Source: Acinetobacter sp. ANC 4910
GTDB taxonomy: Bacteria > Pseudomonadota > Gammaproteobacteria > Pseudomonadales > Moraxellaceae
Length of the DNA: 64,000 bases
Assembly (NCBI RefSeq): GCF_004331035.1
Contig: NZ_SJNT01000008.1
Coordinates: 124,001-188,000, forward strand
Reading direction: 5' to 3'
The notes under the pieces are model-generated. The model saw only the letters and a list, made by a program, of their open reading frames with translations, made no database searches and was not told the DNA's origin. The stretch's first letter is position 1; every line of letters starts with the position of its first letter. This document shows positions 46,498 through 53,954 of this stretch, piece after piece. The position numbers were made by a program, and so were the translations under genes.

Positions 46498-47010
46498 TTA
46501 ATGTGGCGTCAATAAAAACATTTTTATCAGCCCATCGACATTCATCTGTTGCTCTATAGTGCCTATAGAAACCACACCCAAATTCAGCTGAATTTGAGGT
46601 GCTGGCTGTAGGTGTTGGATCGGGCTATTCGGATTTACGACAGGATCAATCATGCGATATAAGCCCAGTCTAGGATCCTCCGACTGTAATCCATCAGCAA
46701 TTGAATAGACCTGCAATAAAATGGGTAAAGGTAAATCAAAAGTTGGAATACGCTCAGGAGGTAAAACTTGTTGTGAAACTCGTGCCGTGTCGATCAATGC
46801 CCATTGCTGCGGTGCAGCTTCAAGTTTCATCAGATAATGTTCAAAGATTTGTTGTCTCACGTCATCGGGTTGGGATTGAATGTCCCCTGTTTGAATACGT
46901 AAATCTTGTTCTGTCAGCACGGAAAGATCCGATGGGCCATTGGCATAGCCATGACCCATGAACAATACACTCAAAGCCAGTGCATTGAATATTTTGGGAG
47001 AGAAATACAT
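46498..47010 (-). CDS. Secreted protein of unknown function
   Basis: A 170-residue protein with a signal peptide (ALALSVLFMGHGYA, cleavage near residue 23). The soluble mature part contains QPDDVRQQIFEHYLMKLEAAPQQWALIDTARVSQQV and ends in a hydrophobic strand-like segment VDGLIKMFLLTP. No cysteines in the mature region, no recognised domain. Presumably periplasmic. It is transcribed in the same direction as the methyltransferase gene 85 bases upstream. Confidence 0.7.
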   Translation of the reverse strand: MYFSPKIFNALALSVLFMGHGYANGPSDLSVLTEQDLRIQTGDIQSQPDDVRQQIFEHYLMKLEAAPQQWALIDTARVSQQVLPPERIPTFDLPLPILLQVYSIADGLQSEDPRLGLYRMIDPVVNPNSPIQHLQPAPQIQLNLGVVSIGTIEQQMNVDGLIKMFLLTPH

Positions 47011-47095
47011 GGCAAAATATCCATTAAAATTTCTACTTCTCTTATTTTAAAACTCGACGAATAATTAAACAGTTGTTTCCACGTAAAACGGTCAT

Positions 47096-47848
47096 TCAGG
47101 CAAGTTCAGCAGCAAATTGACGCCCTACCCGTAACAAGACAGGAAAACTCAACTTCACCCGAGGATTTCCCTGTGCTGCCAAGCACTGTCGTATGTCCTG
47201 TAGTGGGTCTTGCTGGTGATGCCGCTGATAATGCTGTAAGCCTGACCATGTCGCTAAATACTGCAACAATTGCGTACTGCTCCAGGTGTAGTGCAATGCT
47301 AAAGCAGGAACAGCCAACTCCTGAAAAGGAAAGGGAATGGTTTGGTAATGTTCATCAATATAGTGCCGCTCTGGGTCCCAATAACCTTGCAAGGTTTTGC
47401 AATAGAGCTGCTGTAAGGCATGCTGCAACTCGACATCTTGCAATTGAATAAGCCCATAGCCAATCACAGCTAGCACTCCGTTGGGTTTCAGTACACGCTT
47501 TACCTCAGCATAGAAGGTCGTAAAATCGAACCAGTGAATGGCTTGTGCGACACAAACCAAATCGGCTGATGTCTGTGCACACGGACTATGCTCCGCCGCT
47601 GCTTGTAAATAACGTACATTCGCAAATGAAGAGGCTTGCTGGAGTTGCCGCTCGCTCAAGTCTGTTGCGAACACCTGTGCAAAATGAGGCGCAAGTAGCT
47701 GGGTAAATTGCCCTGAACCTGCACCACAATCCCAAGCCAATTCACGCTCGGGCACATAAGTCAAAATAGCATCAAGAATTTCTGTCGAATATTGAGGACG
47801 CGCCTGTTGATACAATTTACTATTTGCAGAAAATAAATCCTTGACCAT
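47096..47848 (-). CDS. Class I SAM-dependent methyltransferase
   Basis: A 250-residue cytoplasmic protein with a Methyltransf_11-type Rossmann core. Motif I is LAWDCGAGSGQFTQLL (about residues 37-52), an acidic residue ends strand 2 (VFATDLSERQL), and DLVCVAQAIHWFD and VLKPNGVLAVIGYG are motifs II/III. The N-terminus FSANSKLYQQARPQYS is typical of the trans-aconitate-methyltransferase-like group of small-molecule enzymes. The substrate is unknown. GAGGGGG immediately precedes the ATG. Confidence 0.85.
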   Translation of the reverse strand: MVKDLFSANSKLYQQARPQYSTEILDAILTYVPERELAWDCGAGSGQFTQLLAPHFAQVFATDLSERQLQQASSFANVRYLQAAAEHSPCAQTSADLVCVAQAIHWFDFTTFYAEVKRVLKPNGVLAVIGYGLIQLQDVELQHALQQLYCKTLQGYWDPERHYIDEHYQTIPFPFQELAVPALALHYTWSSTQLLQYLATWSGLQHYQRHHQQDPLQDIRQCLAAQGNPRVKLSFPVLLRVGRQFAAELA

Positions 47849-47920
47849 GCCCCCTCACTCCCTGCCATTTTGATTTGAAATTTAGTCATGATTGTACAGA
47901 GCACAACTTTTTTTGTGCAT

Positions 47921-47955
47921 AAAAAAACCCTCAAACATTGTTTGAGGGTTTTTTG
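47921..47955 (-). terminator. Terminator downstream of tRNA-Phe copy 1
   Basis: Stem AACCCTCAAA / TTTGAGGGTT with a short ATTG loop and a seven-T tail on the minus strand. Confidence 0.85.
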
Positions 47956-47959
47956 AATA

Positions 47960-48035
47960 TGGTGGCGAGACCCAGGATCGAACTGGGGACACACGGATTT
48001 TCAATCCGTTGCTCTACCTACTGAGCTATCACGCC
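47960..48035 (-). tRNA. tRNA-Phe (anticodon GAA), copy 1
   Basis: A 76-base cloverleaf including CCA. Anticodon stem ACGGA/TCCGT with loop TTGAAAA gives GAA. The T-arm is CCCAG-TTCGATC-CTGGG. The acceptor stem GGCGTGA / TCTCGCC has a U5-U68 mismatch. Identical over its full length to copy 2, 214 bases away. Confidence 0.95.
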
Positions 48036-48044
48036 GATGCCGTG

Positions 48045-48074
48045 TATTAAGCCCGATCTCAGAGGATTAGTCAA
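48045..48074 (-). promoter_or_regulatory. Promoter of tRNA-Phe copy 1
   Basis: On the minus strand, TTGACT (48069-48074), 18-base spacer, TTAATA (48045-48050), ten bases before the tRNA. Confidence 0.6.
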
Positions 48075-48116
48075 TCCCAATCCGTAACTTTTTGATCAAT
48101 CGGATATTTTTCAGCC

Positions 48117-48146
48117 AAAAAAAATCCCTGATGGGATCAGGGATTG
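48117..48146 (-). terminator. Terminator of tRNA-Phe copy 2
   Basis: Stem AATCCCTGAT / ATCAGGGATT with a 3-base loop followed on the minus strand by eight Ts. It separates the two tRNA-Phe transcription units. Confidence 0.85.
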
Positions 48147-48173
48147 AAAACACAAATTCGGTTTTAAAATATA

Positions 48174-48249
48174 TGGTGGCGAGACCCAGGATCGAACTGG
48201 GGACACACGGATTTTCAATCCGTTGCTCTACCTACTGAGCTATCACGCC
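48174..48249 (-). tRNA. tRNA-Phe (anticodon GAA), copy 2
   Basis: Identical in all 76 bases to copy 1, with the same GAA anticodon, encoded CCA and U5-U68 acceptor mismatch. The upstream flank also shares a short GATGnnGnGTATTAA stretch with copy 1, showing that the tandem duplication included the -10 region. Confidence 0.95.
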
Positions 48250-48259
48250 GATGGGGCGT

Positions 48260-48288
48260 ATTAAAGCGTTTTAAGATACAAGCGTCAA
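48260..48288 (-). promoter_or_regulatory. Promoter of tRNA-Phe copy 2
   Basis: On the minus strand, TTGACG (48283-48288), 17-base spacer, TTTAAT (48260-48265), ten bases before the tRNA; strong sigma-70 match. Confidence 0.7.
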
Positions 48289-48391
48289 GCACATTTTTAT
48301 AAATTTTGTATCAAATGATGACTTTTTCAACAAATTTTAAATTTCACCCAAAAACTACACCCATTCTCATACACCATTCAGGCTTGAAACT

Positions 48392-48420
48392 AAAAAGGCA
48401 GCACCCGTGCTGCCTTTTAT
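48392..48420 (-). terminator. Terminator of the GNAT gene
   Basis: Stem AAAGGCAGCAC / GTGCTGCCTTT with a CC loop and flanking A/T runs, 49 bases past the stop on the minus strand. Confidence 0.8.
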
Positions 48421-48468
48421 TCAATATCTACATGAGCAATGCCATTACTGCAGCATGATCAATTTTGT

Positions 48469-48852
48469 TTAGCCAGGTAATTTATTTAAATGAGCCAAAC
48501 AGCGGTGAATGGCTCCACAGCCCGGTTCAAATATTTTCACCCCTTTGGCCTCTTCCATACGACAAACTTCTGCGACCAAGCGTTCTGCAACGCCACGACC
48601 ACGGTTGGCAGGATGCACCACAATATACTCAAGCGTCTTACTTTCACCCTGCCCTGTACACCAAATGGCACCAATCACTTTAGTATTAAATTCTGCGGTG
48701 TAAACTAGGGTATACTGAGCTAAGTTTTGTTCAAGTTGTTCAATGGCATCGTGCCCATCGCCAAATTCTGGGCTGGTGTCATACAGTCGCTCAAGCTGGC
48801 TGCGCATTTCTTCATTTTCTAGTGAAGTATAAGCATGTACGGTAATAGGCAT
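48469..48852 (-). CDS. GNAT-fold protein, possibly PanZ/PanM-like acetyl-CoA sensor
   Basis: A 127-residue protein with a GNAT core: strand VIGAIWCTG and the acetyl-CoA pyrophosphate loop VHPANRGRGVAERLVAEV (R/Q-x-x-G-x-G/A pattern). The length equals E. coli PanZ, which binds acetyl-CoA and regulates the PanD aspartate decarboxylase. The PanZ assignment is plausible from size and recalled family resemblance but not decisive; it could be an ordinary N-acetyltransferase. Divergent from hisB. Confidence 0.72.
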   Translation of the reverse strand: MPITVHAYTSLENEEMRSQLERLYDTSPEFGDGHDAIEQLEQNLAQYTLVYTAEFNTKVIGAIWCTGQGESKTLEYIVVHPANRGRGVAERLVAEVCRMEEAKGVKIFEPGCGAIHRCLAHLNKLPG

Positions 48853-48948
48853 TGATAAACCCTCCTGAGCAATCTAATATGCGGTGATTTCGTCACGGCG
48901 AAAAACATTTTACATCAATCATTTTTGACGTTTTTGAGGAACGTGTCT

Positions 48949-49542
48949 ATGACAGAACGTATCAGTGAAGTGGTAAGAAATACCAACGAAACCAAAATTC
49001 GAGTACGCTTAAATCTCGATGGTACAGGTCACGGCACTTTAAACACTGGAGTTCCTTTTTTAGACCATATGATTGATCAAATCAAGCGGCATGGACTATT
49101 TGATATTGATATTCATTGTGATGGCGACTTAGAAATTGATGATCACCACACGGTAGAAGACTGTGGTATCACCCTTGGACAAGCATTTGCCAAAGCATTG
49201 GGCGATAAAAAAGGCTTGCGTCGTTATGGACATTTTTATGCGCCACTTGATGAATCTTTAAGCCGTGCGGTGGTTGACCTGTCTGGTCGTCCGGGTTTGT
49301 TTATGGATATTCCATTTACTCGTGCCATGATTGGTCGTTTTGATGTCGATTTATTTTCTGAATTCTTCCAAGGTTTCGTCAATCATGCCCTTGTAACGGT
49401 GCACATTGATAACCTCAAAGGCAAAAATAGCCACCATCAAATTGAAAGTGTGTTCAAAGCCTTTGCTCGTGCATTACGTATGGCGTGTGAAGTTGATCCT
49501 CGCGCTGCCAATACCATTGCGTCAACCAAAGGTAGTTTGTAA
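48949..49542 (+). CDS. hisB: Imidazoleglycerol-phosphate dehydratase
   Basis: Catalyses the manganese-dependent dehydration step of histidine synthesis. The 197-residue protein is the monofunctional form, with no HAD phosphatase domain, and has the metal-binding histidine clusters [24 protein letters not shown] and [17 protein letters not shown]. The ATG at 48949 ([11 protein letters not shown]) has GAGGA upstream; an in-frame start at 48925 is possible but adds unconserved residues. Its stop overlaps the hisH start (TAATG). Confidence 0.96.
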   Translation: MTERISEVVRNTNETKIRVRLNLDGTGHGTLNTGVPFLDHMIDQIKRHGLFDIDIHCDGDLEIDDHHTVEDCGITLGQAFAKALGDKKGLRRYGHFYAPLDESLSRAVVDLSGRPGLFMDIPFTRAMIGRFDVDLFSEFFQGFVNHALVTVHIDNLKGKNSHHQIESVFKAFARALRMACEVDPRAANTIASTKGSL

Positions 49543-50159
49543 TGACCCGTATTGCACTTCTTGATTATGGCATGGGCAATTTGCACTCGGCTGCAAAAGC
49601 ACTGGAACATGTCGGAGCGACTGTTGATGTCACCAATGATCCGAAACTGATTGCCCAAGCAGACAAAATTGTATTCCCGGGCGTCGGAGCGATGCGTGAC
49701 TGTATACAAGGCATGCATGAAGCAGGTATTGATGAAGTGGTGCGTAAAGCCGCATTTAACAAACCTGTTTTAGCCATTTGCGTAGGTATGCAAGCACTGA
49801 TGCAGCACTCTGAAGAAAATGGTGGTACGGATGCGTTGGGTATTTTTGAAGGTGCTGTCAAACACTTCCCAGATATGGAAGGCTTAAAAGTGCCACACAT
49901 GGGCTGGAATCAAGTGCATCAGGCAGACCCAAGCCATCCAATGTGGAACAACATTGAACAAGATGCGCGTTTCTACTTCGTACATAGTTTCTATGTCGAA
50001 CCGAAAGACAGCAATATTGTGGCTGCGACTTGTGATTATGGCATCCAATTCTGCTCGGCCATTCATCAAGAAAATCTATTCGCGACACAGTTCCATCCAG
50101 AAAAGAGTCATACGGCTGGACTACAGTTACTGAAAAACTTTGTGGAATGGAAAATTTAA
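49542..50159 (+). CDS. hisH: Imidazole glycerol phosphate synthase, glutaminase subunit
   Basis: Class I glutamine amidotransferase that supplies ammonia to HisF. The 205-residue protein has nucleophile Cys80 in [10 protein letters not shown] and His185/Glu187 in QFHPEKS, plus the oxyanion-strand region [10 protein letters not shown]. It is translationally coupled to hisB. The HisF partner is encoded 9.6 kb downstream instead of adjacent. Confidence 0.96.
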   Translation: MTRIALLDYGMGNLHSAAKALEHVGATVDVTNDPKLIAQADKIVFPGVGAMRDCIQGMHEAGIDEVVRKAAFNKPVLAICVGMQALMQHSEENGGTDALGIFEGAVKHFPDMEGLKVPHMGWNQVHQADPSHPMWNNIEQDARFYFVHSFYVEPKDSNIVAATCDYGIQFCSAIHQENLFATQFHPEKSHTAGLQLLKNFVEWKI

Positions 50160-50182
50160 TTCATTTCTGCATCTCTTGTATT

Positions 50183-50215
50183 AAAAAGCTCAACTTCGGT
50201 TGGGCTTTTCTTTTA
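50183..50215 (+). terminator. Terminator after hisBH
   Basis: Stem AAAGCTCAAC / GTTGGGCTTT (one U-G pair) with a TTCG tetraloop and following TTCTTTT. Confidence 0.75.
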
Positions 50216-50250
50216 ATATCGGGCTATCACAGCATAGAAATATATAAAAA

Positions 50251-50757
50251 ATGATTCAATTTCAATTTTTTCCTCGCTCCCATCCAACAACACCAAAACT
50301 CTTAGACGTTACTCAGGTTTTCGAATGTTACCTTAGTGATATCAACTCACAAATACATCAGCTCTCAAGCAATGAAGTACTTCTTATTATTGCAAATGGT
50401 CTTGAGCAAATCGGATTCAAAGTTGAAAAAAGTAAATCTGCCGAAGATAAAATCCCTGTTCCAGTCCTATACGGTTACAACAACAAAACTTCTAAAAGTT
50501 TCTTAGCCGATGCAATTCACTTTGAGCAAAAAATCGTTGTTGAAGTTGAGGCTGGCCGTGCTGTTGTCAACAATCAGTTCTTAAAAGATATATTTCAAGC
50601 CAGTATGATGGTTGATATTGATTATCTGGTTTTAGCTGTACGAAATACTTATCGCCAATCGGATGATTTTCAAAAAGTCTATCAATTCTTAGACACGCTA
50701 TATACATCCCAAAGAATCCAGCTACCCTTAAAAGGAATATTGATCATTGGTTATTAA
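50251..50757 (+). CDS. Uncharacterised protein with a possible PD-(D/E)XK nuclease core
   Basis: A 168-residue cytoplasmic protein. A helix with a glutamate (NEVLLIIANGLEQIG, Glu42) is followed by Asp87 in LADAIHF and Glu98-Val-Glu100 in KIVVEVEAGRA, then an alpha/beta segment ending MVDIDYLVLAVRNTYR. This helix-E, D-(x10)-ExE layout resembles the PD-(D/E)XK endonuclease fold. Partners such as a methyltransferase are absent, so it is not evidently a restriction system. It lies between hisH and hisA with a slightly AT-richer composition. Function not assigned; the fold call is an inference. Confidence 0.6.
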   Translation: MIQFQFFPRSHPTTPKLLDVTQVFECYLSDINSQIHQLSSNEVLLIIANGLEQIGFKVEKSKSAEDKIPVPVLYGYNNKTSKSFLADAIHFEQKIVVEVEAGRAVVNNQFLKDIFQASMMVDIDYLVLAVRNTYRQSDDFQKVYQFLDTLYTSQRIQLPLKGILIIGY

Positions 50758-50823
50758 CTTCAAATCTTTTGCCAATCAACATGAAAGGCTATAGGCTAAA
50801 GCATCATCTTAGGCACTTATTCT

Positions 50824-51456
50824 ATGGATAAGCTAGATTTATCATTAATCCCCAGCAAAGAACAAATTCAACAATTGCCTGTTTTTAAAAATTTGGCACC
50901 CGAGCAGATTCAACTGATTTCCAAACTAGAACACTGTCATAACCTGCAAGATGAACTGTTTACCGCCCCTTTATTTGGCTTTGATTCCGAATCTAAACCG
51001 ACCTTTCGTAAGGGTGAAGTCGCAACTGGCCCACATGTCATTCAATTGGCAACCACCGATAAGGCGTATGTTTTCCAAATTAGCCCTGCTATTTTGGATT
51101 TTTTAACCCCAATTTTTGAAAATCCTGAACAATTGAAGGTTGGCTTTGGTTTAAAAAATGATGCCCATCTATTTCGTAAAAAAGGCATTCATTTCAATCA
51201 GGTGCTTGATCTGTCTAAAGCTTTTCACGCCTTTGGTATCACCACGCCTGTAGGCGTTAAAAATGCCATGGCATTGCTGTTTCAAGTCAATTTTCCCAAA
51301 AGTAAAAGTGTCAGCACCTCCAATTGGAGCAAATTCCCTTTAAGCGCTGCACAAATTCAATACGCGGCCGCAGATGCCTATGCCCCTGTACTGATCTATC
51401 AAGAATTACAACGTTTAGGCATTAGTTTGCCTGCTGCACAGCATAGAACGAAATAA
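50824..51456 (+). CDS. DEDDy 3'-5' exonuclease-domain protein (RNase D/WRN-like)
   Basis: A 210-residue cytoplasmic protein consisting of one DnaQ-fold exonuclease domain. Metal ligands are Asp54 and Glu56 in FGFDSES, an Asp in VGFGLKNDAHLF and the Tyr-x3-Asp of QYAAADAYAPV, the DEDDy set. It lacks the HRDC domains of RNase D and so resembles stand-alone WRN-type exonucleases. The substrate, RNA or DNA, is unknown. It lies 66 bases after the putative nuclease-fold gene and 85 before hisA. Confidence 0.85.
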   Translation: MDKLDLSLIPSKEQIQQLPVFKNLAPEQIQLISKLEHCHNLQDELFTAPLFGFDSESKPTFRKGEVATGPHVIQLATTDKAYVFQISPAILDFLTPIFENPEQLKVGFGLKNDAHLFRKKGIHFNQVLDLSKAFHAFGITTPVGVKNAMALLFQVNFPKSKSVSTSNWSKFPLSAAQIQYAAADAYAPVLIYQELQRLGISLPAAQHRTK

Positions 51457-51541
51457 AAGCAACATCTTGCTTAGATATTTGCCAATACTTTGCTAAGATT
51501 GCGGCGAATAAATTCTACAAGATCGGGTAAGGAGCGAAAGC

Positions 51542-52273
51542 ATGCTGATCATCCCTGCAATTGACCTGAAAGATGGCAAATGTGTCCGTTTAAAACAAGG
51601 CCGTATGGAAGACGATACCGTATTTTCTGATGACCCTGTGGCAACTGCACAGCATTGGGTTAATGAAGGCGCACGTCGCTTACATTTGGTCGATTTAAAC
51701 GGTGCTTTCGCGGGTACCCCGATTCATAAACCTGTGGTTGAGGCGATTGCCAAAGCACAACCTGAGCTGCCAATTCAAATTGGTGGCGGTATTCGTTCAC
51801 TGGAAACCATTGAACATTACCTTGATGCAGGCGTGTCATTTGTGATTATTGGCACCAAAGCGGTGCAAGAGCCTGAATTTGTCGAAGAAGCCTGTAAGAA
51901 ATTTGCTGGTCATATTATTGTTGGTATTGACGCCATCAATGGCATGGTCGCAACTGATGGCTGGGCAAATGTCACTGATGTTAAAGCCACTGATCTGGCA
52001 AAACGTTTTGCAGATGCTGGCGTATCGAGCATTGTGTATACCGATATTGCCCGTGATGGCATGATGCAAGGTGTAAACGTGGAACAAACGGTTCATTTGG
52101 CGCAATACTCAGGCTTGCCTGTGATTGCCTCTGGTGGTGTGACCAATCTAGATGACGTACGCAACTTAAAAGGTCAGCCGGGTATTCTGGGTGCCATTAC
52201 AGGTCGTGCCATTTACGAAGGTTCATTGAACTTACGTGAAGCACAGCTATTATTGGATCAGCAAGCGCTTTAA
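51542..52273 (+). CDS. hisA: ProFAR isomerase
   Basis: The TIM-barrel isomerase that opens ProFAR to PRFAR in histidine synthesis. The 243-residue protein has catalytic Asp8 in IPAIDLKDG and a second Asp in YTDIARDGM. The phosphate-binding loops are IQIGGGIRS and [17 protein letters not shown] lies eight bases before the ATG. It is separated from hisBH by two unrelated genes. Confidence 0.96.
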   Translation: MLIIPAIDLKDGKCVRLKQGRMEDDTVFSDDPVATAQHWVNEGARRLHLVDLNGAFAGTPIHKPVVEAIAKAQPELPIQIGGGIRSLETIEHYLDAGVSFVIIGTKAVQEPEFVEEACKKFAGHIIVGIDAINGMVATDGWANVTDVKATDLAKRFADAGVSSIVYTDIARDGMMQGVNVEQTVHLAQYSGLPVIASGGVTNLDDVRNLKGQPGILGAITGRAIYEGSLNLREAQLLLDQQAL

Positions 52274-52284
52274 ATCCAAGCACT

Positions 52285-52313
52285 AAAAAAGAGGTCAAAT
52301 GACCTCTTTTTTT
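52285..52313. terminator. Bidirectional terminator between hisA and the XRE-cupin gene
   Basis: Stem AAAAAGAGGTC / GACCTCTTTTT with AAAT loop between convergent genes. Confidence 0.9.
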
Positions 52314-52348
52314 GTCACTAAACATCCGATTCAGCCCATATGCTCGCT

Positions 52349-52897
52349 TTAGTAAATCGCATTACGAATAAATTTGAGAGGGACATCTGCCTGATTGATG
52401 TAACGGTATTCAATTGTACTGGCATATACAATCGATTCGCCTGCATGCAATACTTTCACTTCACCTGCCAAATCTAGGGTGAGTTCCCCTTCAATCACAT
52501 ACAACATCTCACGATAACCTTCTGGATCAGGTTCAGCACAATATTGTTCATTGGGTGCCAAAGTCCACGTCCAGAGCTCTACCTTTTTGCTGGCAAATGT
52601 TGAAGCCAAAAGTATTGCTTCACTTTGGGCTTGCGTTCCTTGCCAGGCCAAAGCATTCACAACCGCTTGGCCATGTTGTTCTGGCGCAGCAATCATCTGG
52701 GCAAAATCCACCTCAAGTACATCGGCAATTAAGCTCAGTTTTGCCAGACTAATGTTGTCTTGGCCAGTTTCCACACCTGCCACCATCCGCCGACTTAAAC
52801 CCGCTAAATCTGCCAATTGCTGTTGACTTAAGCCTTTTAAATTACGGTAATGGCGAACATTTTGACTCACATATTGTAAAACCGCAGGATGCTTCAT
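52349..52897 (-). CDS. XRE-family regulator with C-terminal cupin domain
   Basis: A 182-residue transcription factor. Residues ~12-66 form a lambda-repressor-type HTH (LSQQQLADLAGLSRRMVAGVE) and ~105-180 a cupin barrel (MLYVIEGELTLDLAGEVKVLHAGESIVYAS). This architecture is shared with PuuR and related regulators, where the cupin senses a small ligand. It is divergent from an EamA exporter gene across a region with two palindromes, so it probably controls that gene and itself. The ligand is unknown; the nearby PuuB/PuuP-like genes raise but do not prove a polyamine link. Confidence 0.88.
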   Translation of the reverse strand: MKHPAVLQYVSQNVRHYRNLKGLSQQQLADLAGLSRRMVAGVETGQDNISLAKLSLIADVLEVDFAQMIAAPEQHGQAVVNALAWQGTQAQSEAILLASTFASKKVELWTWTLAPNEQYCAEPDPEGYREMLYVIEGELTLDLAGEVKVLHAGESIVYASTIEYRYINQADVPLKFIRNAIY

Positions 52898-52921
52898 ATT
52901 GGCATTTCAAGGAAAATTTGA

Positions 52922-52976
52922 GCAATATATTGCACAAAAAATAAAAGCATGGCAAGCTATGTGCAATATACTGCAC
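52922..52976. promoter_or_regulatory. Twin palindromic operator for the XRE-cupin regulator
   Basis: GCAATATATTGC (52922-52933) is a perfect 12-bp palindrome. GTGCAATATACTGCAC (52961-52976) is a near-perfect one with the same GCAATATAnTGC core. Their centres are 41 bp apart, about four helical turns, placing both on one DNA face. They lie in the 88-base gap between the divergent regulator and exporter start codons. TATACT at 52967-52972 is a candidate -10 inside the second site. Confidence 0.7.
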
Positions 52977-52985
52977 ACAACTCGA

Positions 52986-53894
52986 ATGATCGCTATGTTC
53001 AATGCACGTTTTGGCTCCAATGCTCCTGTGATTGCCCTGATACTCATTACCTTTATTTGGGGCGGTACATTTTTGACTGTGAAATATGCACTTAATTTCA
53101 GCTCCCCGATGTTTTTTGTGGGTTGTCGTTTTGCCTGTGCAGCAACCATTATTGGCTTATTTTCTTTTAAGCAGCTCAAACAGATTACCAGACAAGACTT
53201 ATTCGCAGGTTGTATGATCGGCTGTATGCTCACCATCGGCTATGGTACGCAAACTGTCGGTTTACAGACCATTAGCAGCAGCGAGTCAGCATTTTTAACG
53301 GCATTGTATGTGCCCTTAGTGCCTGTCTTATTGTGGTTAATTTTCCGTAAAGCTCCGCATTTTATGATCTGGATTGGCGCGTGTTGTGCTTTTGTCGGTT
53401 TGGTTTTATTGACGGGGAATGGTTTCCATGCAATTGCTTTAAATTTTGGTCAAGTGGTGACTTTACTTGGTGCAATTGGTATCGCGCTGGAAATTATTCT
53501 GATTGGTTATTTTGCCCCAAAAGTAAATTTAGGTCGGGTGACAGTCATTCAACTGGCTGTGGCTTCTTTACTGGCTTTTGCTTCAATGCCATTGGTGGGT
53601 GAACACGTAATTCCAAGCTTTTCATGGCCTTTGCTCAGTATCGCCATAGGTTTGGGTTTCGCCAGCGCCTTGATTCAATACGTCATGAATTGGGCACAAC
53701 GCTCGGTAGCGCCTTCCCAAGCAGCCATTATTTATGCAGGTGAACCTGTTTGGGCAGCACTTTTTGGACGCCTTGCAGGTGAACGCTTAGCGCCATTGGC
53801 TTTATTGGGCGGTGTTTTGGTGGTCTTTGGTATTCTCATCAGTGAATGGAAGCCCAAACGTTTGAAAGCCAAAACAGAAATTGAACAACTCTGA
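52986..53894 (+). CDS. EamA/DMT-superfamily transporter
   Basis: A ~302-residue inner-membrane protein with ten predicted helices in two EamA repeats. The first begins ALILITFIWGGTFLTVKYAL and the second covers GQVVTLLGAIGIALEIILIGYF onward, with the usual signature SVAPSQAAIIYAGEPVWAAL. Such proteins usually export amino acids or metabolites. ATGs at 52986 and 52995 are both possible. The frame stays open to 52899 but that extension would place both palindromes inside the coding region. Likely controlled by the divergent XRE-cupin regulator. Confidence 0.85.
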   Translation: MIAMFNARFGSNAPVIALILITFIWGGTFLTVKYALNFSSPMFFVGCRFACAATIIGLFSFKQLKQITRQDLFAGCMIGCMLTIGYGTQTVGLQTISSSESAFLTALYVPLVPVLLWLIFRKAPHFMIWIGACCAFVGLVLLTGNGFHAIALNFGQVVTLLGAIGIALEIILIGYFAPKVNLGRVTVIQLAVASLLAFASMPLVGEHVIPSFSWPLLSIAIGLGFASALIQYVMNWAQRSVAPSQAAIIYAGEPVWAALFGRLAGERLAPLALLGGVLVVFGILISEWKPKRLKAKTEIEQL

Positions 53895-53954
53895 TGACGC
53901 AAAATAATGAAGTCGATTGATACATTCCCTCGACTTCATCATCATGTTATCGCT

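Noticed and set aside
52899..52985. N-terminal extension of the EamA transporter
   Set aside because: It would translate through two operator-like palindromes and adds a hydrophilic leader not expected for this family.
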